From assembly GCA_025093985.1 (NCBI GenBank), contig JACAAK010000009.1, positions 2,914,001 to 2,978,000 on the forward strand: a stretch of 64,000 nucleotides of DNA, written 5' to 3'. Positions 22,637 through 34,238 of this stretch are shown piece by piece; position 1 is the first letter of the stretch; every line of letters starts with the position of its first letter. Made by a program: the position numbers and the translations under genes. The stretch is from Calvatia gigantea. Lineage: Eukaryota; Basidiomycota; Agaricomycetes; Agaricales; Lycoperdaceae. The notes below the pieces were generated by a model. It had not been told where the DNA came from, ran no database searches, and saw only the letters and a program-made list of their open reading frames with translations.

Positions 22637-25497
22637 GGCTATGGCGAAAGATGGGGAGTGGATATGAGGGATACTAAACGTGCGGACATGATGGTGTTTT
22701 AAGTGGGCCTGGACTAATTAGGGGATCAGCTCATGACAAGAAGATGCTTCCTGCCGCAGACGAACCTGAAGTTATTGAGTTCGTGGGTTAAGTGGTGTTT
22801 GTATGGAGTGGGTGACGCCTGTTCCAAGTATAACGGGTATCCACGGTTGAATTCATCACGTCAGCCAAGTCTTAATATATCAACAAAACGGCGAATAAGT
22901 AACTGCTCTGGGCTAAAGGCGTCGATAGTCGCGGCCGGAGCAATGCTGCATATGGGTATAAGTAGTTTGGAATCCTCGACTGGACCTGCGCAGCCAGATT
23001 GCCGTAATTGGCAGGGTCACCCTCATTCATCCGGTCAACCAGTTCAGTGCGTCATTCAACACTACACCGTGAATACTGTCAAGGGGTTCAAACAGCGGCA
23101 CTCTCTTGGCACTGCATGATTTATTCTACATTTTCCTCGACTTAAAGCAACCAGCCAACTCAAAAAATTATGCGGTACTCCATTTTCCGTCCCTTTCCAC
23201 GGCTGCTTCTTCATGACAAGCTTCGCGTGCTCGAGCGTAGTCATTTGACCATGCCAACTCCGTTTACCACCCACATCCACCGGCCTCGCTCATCTTCCCC
23301 CTGAAAGGCTCGACTGCCGAACAAACCTGAAGGAAGGTCTGACTTCCGAAACTCAGTGCTCTTCATTTGGGGCAGTTTTCTCTTTCTTCTACCTATTCAC
23401 AACATAACCCTGGCTGTTCGGTTCAATTCTCGACTTTCCCCCTCACAACGAAACTGGGAGCTTGGAATGCGCACTGGCTTGTCTTTGCTGATGTTATCAG
23501 TCTCGACTGGTCGTAAATTTCAAAAAACTCCTGGCCCCTTTAGAAGTTGTGTTCCTTCTCAGTGACCTGATGATGATGCTTCGATTTCAACGTTCTATGT
23601 TTCATCCTTGGCATACGTGATCTTCCCAAGGTCAGCACAAGCTAAGCTTCTTCACTCGGCCCCAAATCATATTATCCTTTCCCAGTCCCTTGCTTCTTCT
23701 GAAAATAGGAGCACATTGGTGATGTGTGCGCTACCTATGACTTCCGCCTCCCGCTAGCAGGCTTCTAATCGAGTGGATCCCCCGCTTTGCCTCCTTCTGG
23801 ATCTGGTGCTTCTGTTCTTTCCTTCTGCCCTCCTTTACACTCAGAATGCCTGAGTCCGAAAGGAGTAGGGCACGAGCCCGATTGCCCCAGTGAAAGAGAA
23901 TGAAATAGTTACCCGCCGCGTAGCTGAAGTGAGTGGGGAAGGCATCTGTGATTGATGCACCCCACAAGTACTCCAAAAGCCCTTTTGAGTTAGCCTCAAA
24001 GTTAGCTTCCAATACACGGCACCAATGGCATTTGGCTGTCGATATAAAAGCCTGCGGATTCCCCTAGACCGCGGAGCTCTTTTTCTGCATCGGCTCACGC
24101 GAACCCTTGCACAACCCTTTGCATGTCTCGCCTAGGTTTCATTCCTCGACGCCGAGACAATAATTCTTTCAGAAAGTCTTTCGCTATCCACAAATGGATT
24201 TTGCTAGTGGTACTTCGACCATCCATATTCACCTCTTTGCCGACTGACACCAACGAGTGGGTGCGTCGTTGGTCAATACGTGTAAAGCGGGAGAAAGCTG
24301 CAGCAGGTATCGCTGTCCGGGGCCAAACTCGATGTCGGAGCTCATTAAATCTCCCGAGCCTCCATACCGCTCCGACCAAACCAGCACAGGGGAAAATTGA
24401 AATCCCTTACATCCGCTTTCCGAACCCACCAGGTGTGAGTCGCGAACCTACAGATCTCTAATATTCGCCGTTCACGAAGCGCTGCATCGTTTCGTTTAGT
24501 ACTGCTTCTGATCTGGGCGGGCGACAGACGTATGGTAGCTCTTAAAGGATATGTTGCTCCTTGTGGAATGTACCTCGGCTTGAGTGCTTGAGCACTTGGG
24601 CAGTAACTCGAATATTGATGGCAAAGAAATAGATGACGTCACAATGGAGGCGAGAAACATGGTTGAATCCAATCTACATTGTGTATCATCCAACTTCACG
24701 TACAATATCTCTTACCAACCGCCACATCTTTCTCCATGTTTCCTCGCGCAAAATACGCACGATCCTCCCTATTACATATGCAGGGAGTCACACCATCACT
24801 AACTTTCACTCATGGGCGAGCCCTACATACCACCCCGCCCTCCTCCCGCGAAGGGATGAACAAAATTAGGCAGGGCCATGCCGCGAACCCAAAGAACTTG
24901 CATCCTCAGGATGTGGAATCACAATCCGTGCGAGCAGGATTTCAAGCGAAGAAAGACGAGAAGAACGAGGGTGAGGATGCAGGCAAAAAGGTCTACTATA
25001 GGTGGAAAAGGCGAAAAACCGAGCGATGTTGGAAAGGGCAATCCTGAAGGAGTGGGGTTTGTCGAGCAGGTTGGAAGTACGGGTGCAACAGCACGCAAGT
25101 TTGAGGCGGAAGAGAAAAAATAGATGTCGTAGTATTCAATTACGCGTTTTGTTGGCGAAAGATTCTCGATGGGTTGCTAGACATACAATATACGAGTAGA
25201 TATAGGAAGTGAAGGCCAACAGGTTGCGAACATGTACCTTCGGAGCCCATTTGAGCTTTACTCCCTCGACTGCCTCGCTTTCCGTCCATCATCTAGCCTT
25301 AAAAATACTCTTCCAGCGTGGTTGAGCGCTTGCCCGTGGATTGAAAGGCCGTTTACAGAAGGACAGAATTATACTGATTGAACGAATAAATGCAAGCTAA
25401 AGTCATATGGGTTGTTTAGCAACAGAAGGGTATCTCAATATTCGTAACACATATCGACGTAGCACCAGAACCGCAGGTCGCTCCGGACTTCACATCT
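22637..25497. other. 2.9-kb spacer, no supported gene
   Basis: A TATA-like atataaaag at about 24044 lies some 75 bp upstream of an ATG at 24123 that opens a 112-residue Arg-rich frame without homology I recognise. Frames at 24679-25123 are basic and low complexity. None is supportable as a gene. Confidence 0.4.
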
Positions 25498-28423
25498 TCA
25501 TTCAATTCGCCCCCTCAACCAACTCAATAGTCCCTTTGTTCCCTCCCTCTCCCATACACGTCTTTGAGGTACTCGGAATCTGAAAGCAGCATCAGTACCG
25601 TCAGAATGCGGTGCGAGAGAAAATTAACACCAGAAAGAAAGGCCAGCTACAGAGCCTTCCGAAATGGCAAATCAAAAGAAAGCACTCACGTATTCCCATC
25701 AACCAAGAATACCTCGAGGGGCAACAACCCAAGCTCAGGTGGCAGCCGTCCAACCTCATTGTCCCTGAGATCTAACTCCTCCAACTTCCATTCCGACACA
25801 TCTCTGTTCCCTTTAAACATCCCCGCAATCGCTACGAATCCACCCAGATCCACTAATCCTGTTACCTCTCAAACGCAGATGCCGCAGTCCCTTCTTTATT
25901 ACCACCCCCTGCTCTGGGTAGGGTGTTATCGGAAGAGAGGATAAGCGCAGAAAGCGACTCTTGTGTAAGTGCGGCACTTGTTAATATATTATATGAGAGA
26001 TTGAGGGTTCGGAGGCTCGGGAAGAGGGTGGCGAGGAGGGGGAGAAGGGATTCAGTTGTACGGGTAGTTGAGGACGGCGATGGCGGTGTCGATGTGGTTG
26101 GAGAGTGTGTATCAGCCCGAAGGACGGGAATTGTATCTGGAAGGTTGCATCCTTCCAGATCTAGTTCTTCAAGGCAAGGCAGAAAGCCCTGAGGACCAGT
26201 TGCTGCGGATGAGGGTAGTGCGAGCGATCGGTCCGCGCGCCTATTTACGAGGATCAAGGACCTCAGCGAATGGGCGAAGGGTTGGATTGCGATTACATTC
26301 AAGGGTAAAGACGGTACTGGCACTGTGACATCCGTTAATGGTGTGTTTGGCGGTGTCATCTTTATAGCCAAAGAAAACGTGCGACCATGGCCTACAGCTT
26401 TAGGTGGTTGCGATGGAGGAAGGGTAAGGGTCTGTGTATTTTGTTCATAGTACTGTGGACTCGAAAGCGCCAAGCTCGGGATGCTAGGAGATCGAGAAAG
26501 GGATTGGGGCCGACCCGAGCCAACTCCGTTGCTAGCTTTGTTGGCTTCCTCTTGTACAGCGGCGGCCACCGCACGTGCTCGCCTTCGACCACCCTCAGTT
26601 AAGAGCCCAGCTTCAGCTTCAAGTTCCCAGCCCTCTTTCACAACCTCTTGTATGCTTTTAGTGGTTCGCGAAGACGCCATGGAGCGCACAGAATTGACGT
26701 TGGATGAAGATGAGGGTACCGGAGAAATACTCGTCCTGTCGAGGAGATTCGTCCCAGTCTCCGCCAAGATCGTGGCTCCTGTTGACGCGATGATGCGAGC
26801 GTCGTTCCAACTCGACCTCCCATGCTTCCTTGACCACCTTTTTACCAACAATGACACGTGTGGTACCCTCTGCAGGCTCATCATGCGTGAAATCATGGTT
26901 AAGTTCCTGCTTCATATTCTTCAACGCAGTACAGATGGTATCCATTGTAACCGTGGTCTCCGACAAGTCGAAAATCTTGAGGCTTAAAAATACTGAAGAA
27001 GGGAATACATCCGAGGGGAAAGAGTCGTCTCCGATGTCAGCCCTTTCCATCAATATTTCCTTCAGACGAGGAAGGGCAGCAAGGGCTTTGAGAAGGAGTT
27101 GGGATGTTCCAAGAGGGTTCTCGGATAGATCAATTTTGACCAGGGTTTGGGGAAAGGTGGGGTCGATAGATTCGGCAGAAAGCTTGTTATGTGAGGCATT
27201 GAGGATGATAAGTTTGGGCAGTGGGGATATCGCTCTAACGATTGCCGGTGCAAAGAAGTCGGTGCTTCTGTTGTAATCATTCCCAGGCCGATATTTGGAG
27301 GACGCAAAATGGGCATTAAGAGGCAAGCGTGTAAGGGCATTATGGGAGATATTAAGGTTGGTCAACTCAGGTAAAGCGAAAAGGACGTTGGGGAGAGTCG
27401 TTAATTGGTTATGTGAAAGGTCGAGAGTCGTGAGCATGGATAAATCTGCGAGAGATTCTGGAATGTGATTTAATTTATTGTTGTGAAACTAGGAGTTAAA
27501 TTAGGGCGGGAATATGCAGGATAGGCAAGAAGGACTCACATCTATGACTTTCAGGGAGCCAAAGAGTGAAATCTCGGATTGTATCTCTTCGATTTCATTA
27601 CTCCAAGCTTTCAACACTTGCAAATCTTGTGCTTCAAACCATGCTGGGTTTTTCCTGGATTTTTTTCCCGTCGAGATATCAGCGGGGGCAGGCGGCAATG
27701 GTGGCTCTTCAGGGACCGATTTGAGTGGTTCAGGTGTAATATTCAGATGAAGTTCAAACAGCGCTGAAGGTAAACACTTCAACGAACGTGTGGCAATGTT
27801 CAGAGAACCTTGGAATGAGAACCTTAGCAATCAAAAATGAGCATCCAATAGAAAAAGCGCATGGATTTACCAGTGCTACGAGCTTTCTCAATAGTCTCCC
27901 TTAGCGATGCTCTTCCTAGGAGGTCTTCTTCTTCTTGAGGTGGAATCGCGTGGGGTGGTAGTACATCTTCGAGTGCTTCCATGGATTCGAGTCCACCACC
28001 CATGCTACCGAATTTAGCTTGAGTCTTTTTCGCTTGGGCACGTTTGAGCGCGATGGCTTCGCGAATACTCAGCGAGGGTGTACTCGGAGGTCTCTCCGAT
28101 GCCACGCTGCTATTTACGTCTCCACTTGTAGAGGGCTTTTGTTTTGTGGGGGAGTTCGGTTTGGGGGTTGAGATTTTCTGTTTGAGAGACACGGTGGATG
28201 CTGTCTTTCGCACCGTCGGCGTACTGGATTTCTGCGCGCTGGTTTTAGGAGTGCCTGCTGTGGCGGTAGAATTACCGACACGTGCTATGGTGGGGGATTG
28301 AGTGCGAATACGGGGAGTACTGGTGATTGAGTTGAGGACACGGGGTCTGGGTGTCGATGGAGCCGTTGGTTTATCGGGTTTCACCGTTGGGCGTGATGAC
28401 GAGGGTTGAGGAATGCGGGACAT
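25498..28423 (-). CDS. LRRC40-like leucine-rich repeat protein, frame disrupted
   Basis: Exons start at 28423-27871, 27808-27540 and 27488 onward; the last exon is 25579-25498 after a 110-bp intron (25580-25689). The N-terminus is a Ser/Thr/Pro-rich disordered arm ending in RETIEKARSTGSLNIATRSL, the typical LRRC40 entry. LRRs follow (FHNNKLNHIPESLADL, LDLSHNQLTTLPNVLF, LNISHNALTRLP) and, at the C-terminus, LEELDLRDNEVGRLPPELG with FRVPQRRVWEREGTKGLL, the conserved LRRC40 end. The protein is probably a scaffold; its exact function is unknown. The long exon needs frame changes near 26785, 25893 and 25855. Each is explained by one extra base, two of them in a short homopolymer, and they suggest consensus errors or decay. 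It is divergent from CWC2 by 148 bp. Confidence 0.75.
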
Positions 28424-28571
28424 AAGTGAGTACTGAGTACTGAGCAGTTGGTCAAGTTGAAGCTCTCAAGCGGAATTTAATACCGGACTTGAGCGGACCG
28501 ACTACCTGTTACATCACACACAGGGTCGTGACACGAAGAATATCGGTGTCACACACTAGTTTGCACTAAAC
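28424..28571. promoter_or_regulatory. Bidirectional promoter of LRRC40-like and CWC2
   Basis: Only 148 bp separate two divergent start codons. No TATA box is evident, as is usual for constitutive genes. Confidence 0.5.
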
Positions 28572-29875
28572 ATGACCACCACCGAGGCATCCACTGAGAT
28601 CGTCCTTCCGGAACAAAAGCAGGAAATTCATGCAAAACAGGCCCCAAGACCGCCCAAAAAGCTCAGACCGGCGCGTAAACAGGTCAAAGCAGGCGATGTA
28701 GTCAAGACCGAGACTGTGCAGACTGGCAAGGAGTACAGTAAGCGTCTTCTCGTTTGCTATTGAACTCAACTGACTCTGGAGCAGATATTTGGTACAACAA
28801 GTGGGCGGGTGGCGATCGCGAAGATAACTACTCCAAGTAGGTCCTCTCATTTCTTCAGCTTCTCCAAGCTAACTTGCCCTTTAGTAAAACAAAATCGCAG
28901 ACCCGTTGCCAGATCAAACTTGACTCGGGCCTCACTCGCGCCAACACTACAGGCAATAAATATATCTGTCCTCTTCTTTGCACGTGGGTGTTGTCCCTAC
29001 GGTTGGGAATGTGAATACCTCCATTGTCTCCCGGGCCCTCTGAACGCACTTCCAGACACATCCAAAGACTGTTTCGCCCGAGAAAAGTTTGCGGACTACC
29101 GAGATGACATGGGTGGTGTTGGCAGCTTTAACAGACAGAACCGGACCCTTTATGTCGGACGCATCAAGGAGACTGGACCTGGCCCGGACACGGAAGAAGC
29201 TGTGACAAGGCACTTCAGAGAGTGGGGTGATATTGAGAGGAGTAGGTCCCCTGATTCGTTTCGAAAGACACTGAATTGATCCAGTATCATCTAGTTCGTG
29301 TGCTACAATACCGTAGCGTGGCCTTTGTAACCTATGTTTCTGAGTTAAGCGCACAGTTCGCCAAAGAGGCCATGGCCTGTCAATCCCTCGATAATGACGA
29401 AATTCTCAATGTGCGTTGGGCAACAGAAGACCCTAACCCCACACAGAAGGTGGCGGAAAAACGGAGATTGGAAGAGCTTGGACAAGAGGCCATCCGCTCA
29501 CGTATGGATCCGCGTATTGTCGATGCCATGCGTGCAGTGCGGGCCTTGGAGGAAGGCGATGTACTAGAGGATGAGACGGAGTCGATGGAGGAACAAAATA
29601 GGAACAAACGAAGGCGGTTCGAAATCGAGGAAGGAGATGCTGTCTCAGATGACAGTGGTGCAACATCAGCTTCTCCACCGGCTGGGCAGGTGCCACCTCA
29701 GCCGCAAGGATTGCTGAGTGCCAGCGCTCTGGAGGGACTCAAATACTTCGCAGAGATCCGGAAAAAGAACGGTGCCCCCGTGCTACCTCAACCTCCGATT
29801 CGAGGATCACCAGCACAACCTGGATTCTCCAGTGGGCTTGGCTTGATGGACTATGGTAGTGATGAAGATGATTGA
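28572..29875 (+). CDS. CWC2: Pre-mRNA splicing factor Cwc2 (one frame break)
   Basis: Cwc2 belongs to the Prp19-associated NineTeen Complex and contacts U6 snRNA in the catalytic spliceosome. Exons are 28572-28737, 28785-28836, 28885-29241 and 29295-29875 (introns 47, 48 and 53 bp). Diagnostic segments include [26 protein letters not shown], the CCCH-like [21 protein letters not shown], the linker [20 protein letters not shown] and an RRM with [15 protein letters not shown] and [13 protein letters not shown] Glu/Asp-rich C-terminus ends [10 protein letters not shown]. Exon 3 changes frame at about 28969-28971, just before the zinc finger; removing one C of a CC pair restores it. Because CWC2 is normally essential, a consensus error is likelier than loss. 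The gene is convergent with TMA46 (150 bp between stops). Confidence 0.92.
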
Positions 29876-30025
29876 GCATTTATGGTATACCTTCTGTAGA
29901 TTTATGTATTCCGGGCGTATAATGGTAATGCAATGAAGTCATGCAGGTGTTGATAGTAATCCAACATAAATCCTCTGATCCACTCAGGACGGAAAATGCG
30001 AATAATCCCAGGGAATAGAGGACGT

Positions 30026-31356
30026 TCACTGATCCTGTACACCTCCAATGCCATCTCCACTCCCTCCTACCGAGCCATTTTGGAGAGATAGATTTGTGAT
30101 ACGAAGTTCCTCTGCTGTCAGATCCTCCTCCTCCTTCTGCTTGCGATACCCAGCAAGATCCCAATCCTCCTCGTCCCCCTCTTCGTCCTCGAACCATTCG
30201 GGATTGTATTGGAACTACCATCTTGATTAGTCAAGATCTCAAAGCCAAGGTAGAAGCAAAAATGCACCAGATCCCTTCCACTCATACCGGAACTCTTACC
30301 AGCCGTACTCTGCAGCTCCTTTGCCTTCTTCAACGCCTCCTGCTCCGCGGTCTTCTTGTCCATCCTTGTCTTCTTCCAGATCGCAAACGTCTCTGGCGTG
30401 ACAGGCGTTAAATCCGGCCGAGTTTATGTCTCTCAACTTCCAGAAACTCTTCCAACGAAATCGTATTTGCCTTAGCCGCATCTTCTAGTGCCTTTTTTTG
30501 TGATTTAAGCACGAAACCTGGTGGGAGAGCATGCCGGTACTGACAGCCCTCGCCGTTCGGACATTCCCAAAACCACCCGAACTTCTGGGTTTCGATGGCC
30601 CCGATGAAATATTTGCATACGATCTACGGGCATATAAAAATGAGCGGGCATGACTTGGTGGACGGTTAAGTGTCAACGTACATCTGTCGTTGTCTGTGGA
30701 TTGCCGTGCTTCGAAAGTACAACACGACGCAACTTCTCCTCGTCCCATTGATCCATCGTATCTATATCATATCCATAAGAGATGCCATCCCACAGAGCAG
30801 AAGAGAACCACATACCAGCCATCTGTTCCTCTCTACTATCCTCATACAAGTTCTTTTTCTCCACCTTGCGCCCAACGTCCATATCATGGCTGAACTTGCA
30901 CTTACTTCCCCTTGTCGCATGTCCCTGCCTTGAAAAACGCGCACAGCACAGTCTTAGGGTCCACGCCAAATGGCACCTTCTGCACCTGCACAGGCTTGAA
31001 CATCGCAGCCTCCTCCTTCTTCCGTTTCTCTTCCTCGGCCTTCTGCTTTCGCCCGCAACTCCTTCTCCTTCTCCTTCTCTAGCGCAGCGCGGGATTTACC
31101 TGCAACTGCTTGCTGTGCCTGGATCTGGGCAACTTGTTTTTGGACTTTGGCGGATTTGTTTTTCTAGACGACAGATGTTTCATTTTGAGCCTTGAGAAAC
31201 GGCGGCAGAACTAGCGGTCGGCACTAACATTTTTCATACCAAAAGTCTACGGAGTATATCAAAAACCTGAGATCTTTGTGAGTATTGCTAGGTCGGACGC
31301 ACCTTATCGTCCTTGACTTTGCTCCCGGAGCTCGGAGGCTGCTTCTTCGGTGGCAT
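30026..31356 (-). CDS. TMA46: Tma46/ZC3H15 (DFRP1)-type CCCH protein with frame breaks
   Basis: Tma46 is a ribosome-associated partner of the GTPase Rbg1 (human ZC3H15 with DRG1). Motifs run in family order: MPPKKQP start, TFGMKN after the first intron, [76 protein letters not shown], a second zinc finger in [30 protein letters not shown], and [14 protein letters not shown] with [18 protein letters not shown]. Introns include 30178-30230 region and one after TTD. Three frame breaks are visible: one extra G near 31038, one extra G in a G run at 30908-30911, and one missing base near 30415. Each sits in a short homopolymer, suggesting sequence error. The first exon begins 40 bp from the 3' end assigned to the upstream gene. 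Confidence 0.9.
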
Positions 31357-31396
31357 GTCTTGCGGATAATGGGGAGACTTCCGGAAGTGCGCAGAA

Positions 31397-34238
31397 TTAC
31401 TTGGACTTATGACGGAGGTCGGGGGTGTTGCTGAACCGCAAATCTTTGCATGTCACGTGTTCTATTTCCCTCAGACAGACCAAATTCGTACAATATACTA
31501 GAAAAGAAGAAAAGTATATAAAATAAGCATTACACAAAAGGCGAACCTGTCCCCTTCTAAAATTCATATAGACAGCAGAGAGATACCGAGAACGAAATAC
31601 GTAGGATATTGATACAATAAATGTCAATGAAATCGATAGCGGGACCACGTGCCGTAGACGGGTCGCTAGACGATCACACCGGAAGCCCAACCGTCCTTCG
31701 ACCTTCGTTACCCCACCACCACCACCACCACCACCAATTCCACTCTTGCCCACGTTCATCTTCTCATTTTCAAGTCCCCCCACAGATCCATTCGCCTCTT
31801 GCAACTTCAGGCAATCCGTGCCGCCTTCTGATCGTACTAGAATACCGTCTCATCTTCAAAACGAGATACACCGCACACAGAAGCGCATATACTCACAGTG
31901 TCGGTTCAGGGCATCCATCCGAGCAAATTGCTTGCCACACCCATCACAGCTAAAAGGTCGGAAATTGGTGTGCAGCTGCTCGTGTCGCTTGCAGTCGTGT
32001 TGTCGGGCAAACCCTTTACCACATCCTGGCCAGTGACATACAAACGGTTTCTCCTCTTTGTGTGACCGAATATGACCTAATTGGCGACGATCAATAAGAG
32101 AAGATTAAGCATTGATGGGGTGCCTCACCTTTGAGGTTGAAGCTTCTCGTAAATGTGCTACCACAATTGGGAATGGGGCAAACAAAGGTTGCTTCTTGTT
32201 TCCTTCGTTTGTGGCTGGCATTTGCCGTCCTTCCTGTGGTCACCGTTTGTTTAGGTACCGCAGTATCAACCATGGTAAGTGGCGGACCCGGCGATGGCGA
32301 CTGCCCTGGTGTGTGGTATGCACTCGCGCCCGTGCTGCTCGGTGTATACGTTCCAGAAAGGCTATAGCTCTGCCCATAACCCGGCTGGGGAACGCTACTA
32401 TATCCATCGACACCAAGTAGACTAGTATTACCCCCAGCATAAGAATCATCATACGGAAGTTCATTGACGCGTGGATGGGGACTTGTGTGGGGGCTAGGAT
32501 ATGGACTGACTCTGTGCTGAGGGGCTGACGCGATTCCTGACCATGTTTCGGCCCCTCGTTCACTCCTTGTCCCGCTTGATGCGCGACGAATATGACCCGA
32601 ACTGGATGTGAACTGACGTCCTGGAGACATGGATCGGCCACCGCTGATTGAAGGAAGAGGGCCATCTGGTGATCCTGTACTATTATTATAGAACTGCTGG
32701 CCGGGACTCAGGAACTCCATTTGCCCAGGCTGAGGTGGGAAAAGGAATTGGCCAGAAGAGTGAGAGTGTTGATGACCCGATTGAGATGTGGAGGGTACCA
32801 GGTTGCTTCCGCGAACGTCTTCGGAGCGAGACTGACGGTGCGCAGGCCTTGGGCTCCCGTCCGACTTGGCGCGGCGCATGGGATTGAGATCGGGTGAGAG
32901 GTAGGTATTACTGGGTTTAGCCCCGCCTTGGCCAAAGGTGAAACCTGGATTCAGCTGAGATTGCTGGGTACCAGGCAAGACGTCATTCATGTTGACTGTT
33001 TGCTCGTCAACAGCGCTACCGCCCATACTTCCAAGTTGGCGCTGCTGTTGCTCAATGAAAGACTGGTCCCAAGTGGGCATCTCGCGAGAGGTATCTGACT
33101 TGCTTCTTGTCCGTTGTGGCATATGAAGCAGATTGCTCGGGCCTCCAACTGCGCCATCATCGACGACCTGGCCCATGTGGGATGATCCGATCAAGGTTGT
33201 AGTAGCTGCGGCAGAGCTATCATGACCTCGATTAGGGAACGTAAACTCCTGCATCAAAACAGAAGATGATTGCTCTGTTGCCGATCCCGATTGTTGATCA
33301 ACACCGTGCCACTGCTGAGGTTGCAAACCCAAAGTGGAGCCTAACATAGATACAAGAAAGGTGAGTTATCTTCGGACAGACTATAACAAAACACAGAATT
33401 CACCTTGATGTAATGTCTCGAGCGAGGCTTGATACGGAACCTGGTTGGCAACTGACGAACCCCCTCCAACAGGAGTGGCAGGAACAATGTTGAAATGGGG
33501 CCCTCCTATATTGCCATCACCATCTGGTGCGTTGATTTTGGGTGCCTCTCGACCATCTCCCAAATGATCATCAGGCATCATCAAACGAGGCGGAGACAAA
33601 GGCTTTGGAGCAGGTGCAGGTGAGTGGGAGACCCGAGGAAGGGGTTCGGTGCCCCAGTTGGGCGAGCGGAAGGACATATTCTCAAACGACTGCGCGACAT
33701 CAAGCCGCGGAGACGCATTATAGGTATTCGCGTGGTTGGAGGAAACAGATGATGCGCGCGAGCGCTTGTCTGTAGGATCTTCGTTGCCGCTAGCGTTGCT
33801 CGAGGGTGAGCTGTAATCGTAAGGGGCGTTACTGCTGCGTGAATCGGGTTTCGACGCGGTAAGAGTAGAGAATTGTGGCATGAATTCGCTGTCCTGGTAG
33901 ATCAATAGAGAAGAGGGAGAGATTTGGGGTCCGTCAAATTCGGTCGGATCGTACTCTGTACGTAGGCCGAGACCGGTGTTGCTGTCGTTATCGAAGATGT
34001 TCAAGTTGATATCGTGTTCACCACCGTAGCTCAGCTCCGAGTGGTTTGAATAGGGTGAATAGTAGGAGCCGTTAAAGGAGGGAGAGCCGAGGGAAGTGGG
34101 CAAGCCAAAATCCTGGTTGTAGTCTTGAAGGTAAGGAGACTGAAAGTCGAGGTCACGTTGGGCAGATGGAGGGGATGGGGGGACAACGTCAACTTCGTTT
34201 ATATACGGAGAGTCGTTCTGGTTAGAGAGGGCGTCCAT
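31397..34238 (-). CDS. CRZ1-like three-finger C2H2 transcription factor
   Basis: Exons are 34238-33404, 33340-32129, 32076-31897 and 31836-31397 (introns 63, 52 and 60 bp), 888 residues if read to the last stop. About 680 residues are disordered and Ser/Pro/Gln/Asn-rich. Three fingers follow: CPIPNC, 12 residues, HIRSH; CHWPGC with [18 protein letters not shown] with [16 protein letters not shown]. The FARQHD and DALNRH signatures resemble the calcineurin-regulated Crz1 family; Azf1-type factors are an alternative. A Gly8 run (GGT repeat) lies after the fingers. Residues beyond it are hydrophobic and unlike the rest, and the stop is only 40 bp from the next gene, so the true C-terminus probably lies earlier through an unrecognised splice. 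Finger 1 carries the same phase-1 intron as the three tandem zinc-finger genes. Confidence 0.8.

Noticed and set aside
24123..24461. Small basic protein gene behind a TATA-like box
   Set aside because: There is no recognisable motif, signal or splice support; its Arg-rich composition could be chance.
31683..31740. Poly-histidine coding run on the + strand
   Set aside because: It is the antisense of a GGT repeat encoding glycine in the CRZ1-like gene; the + frame has no other coding character.
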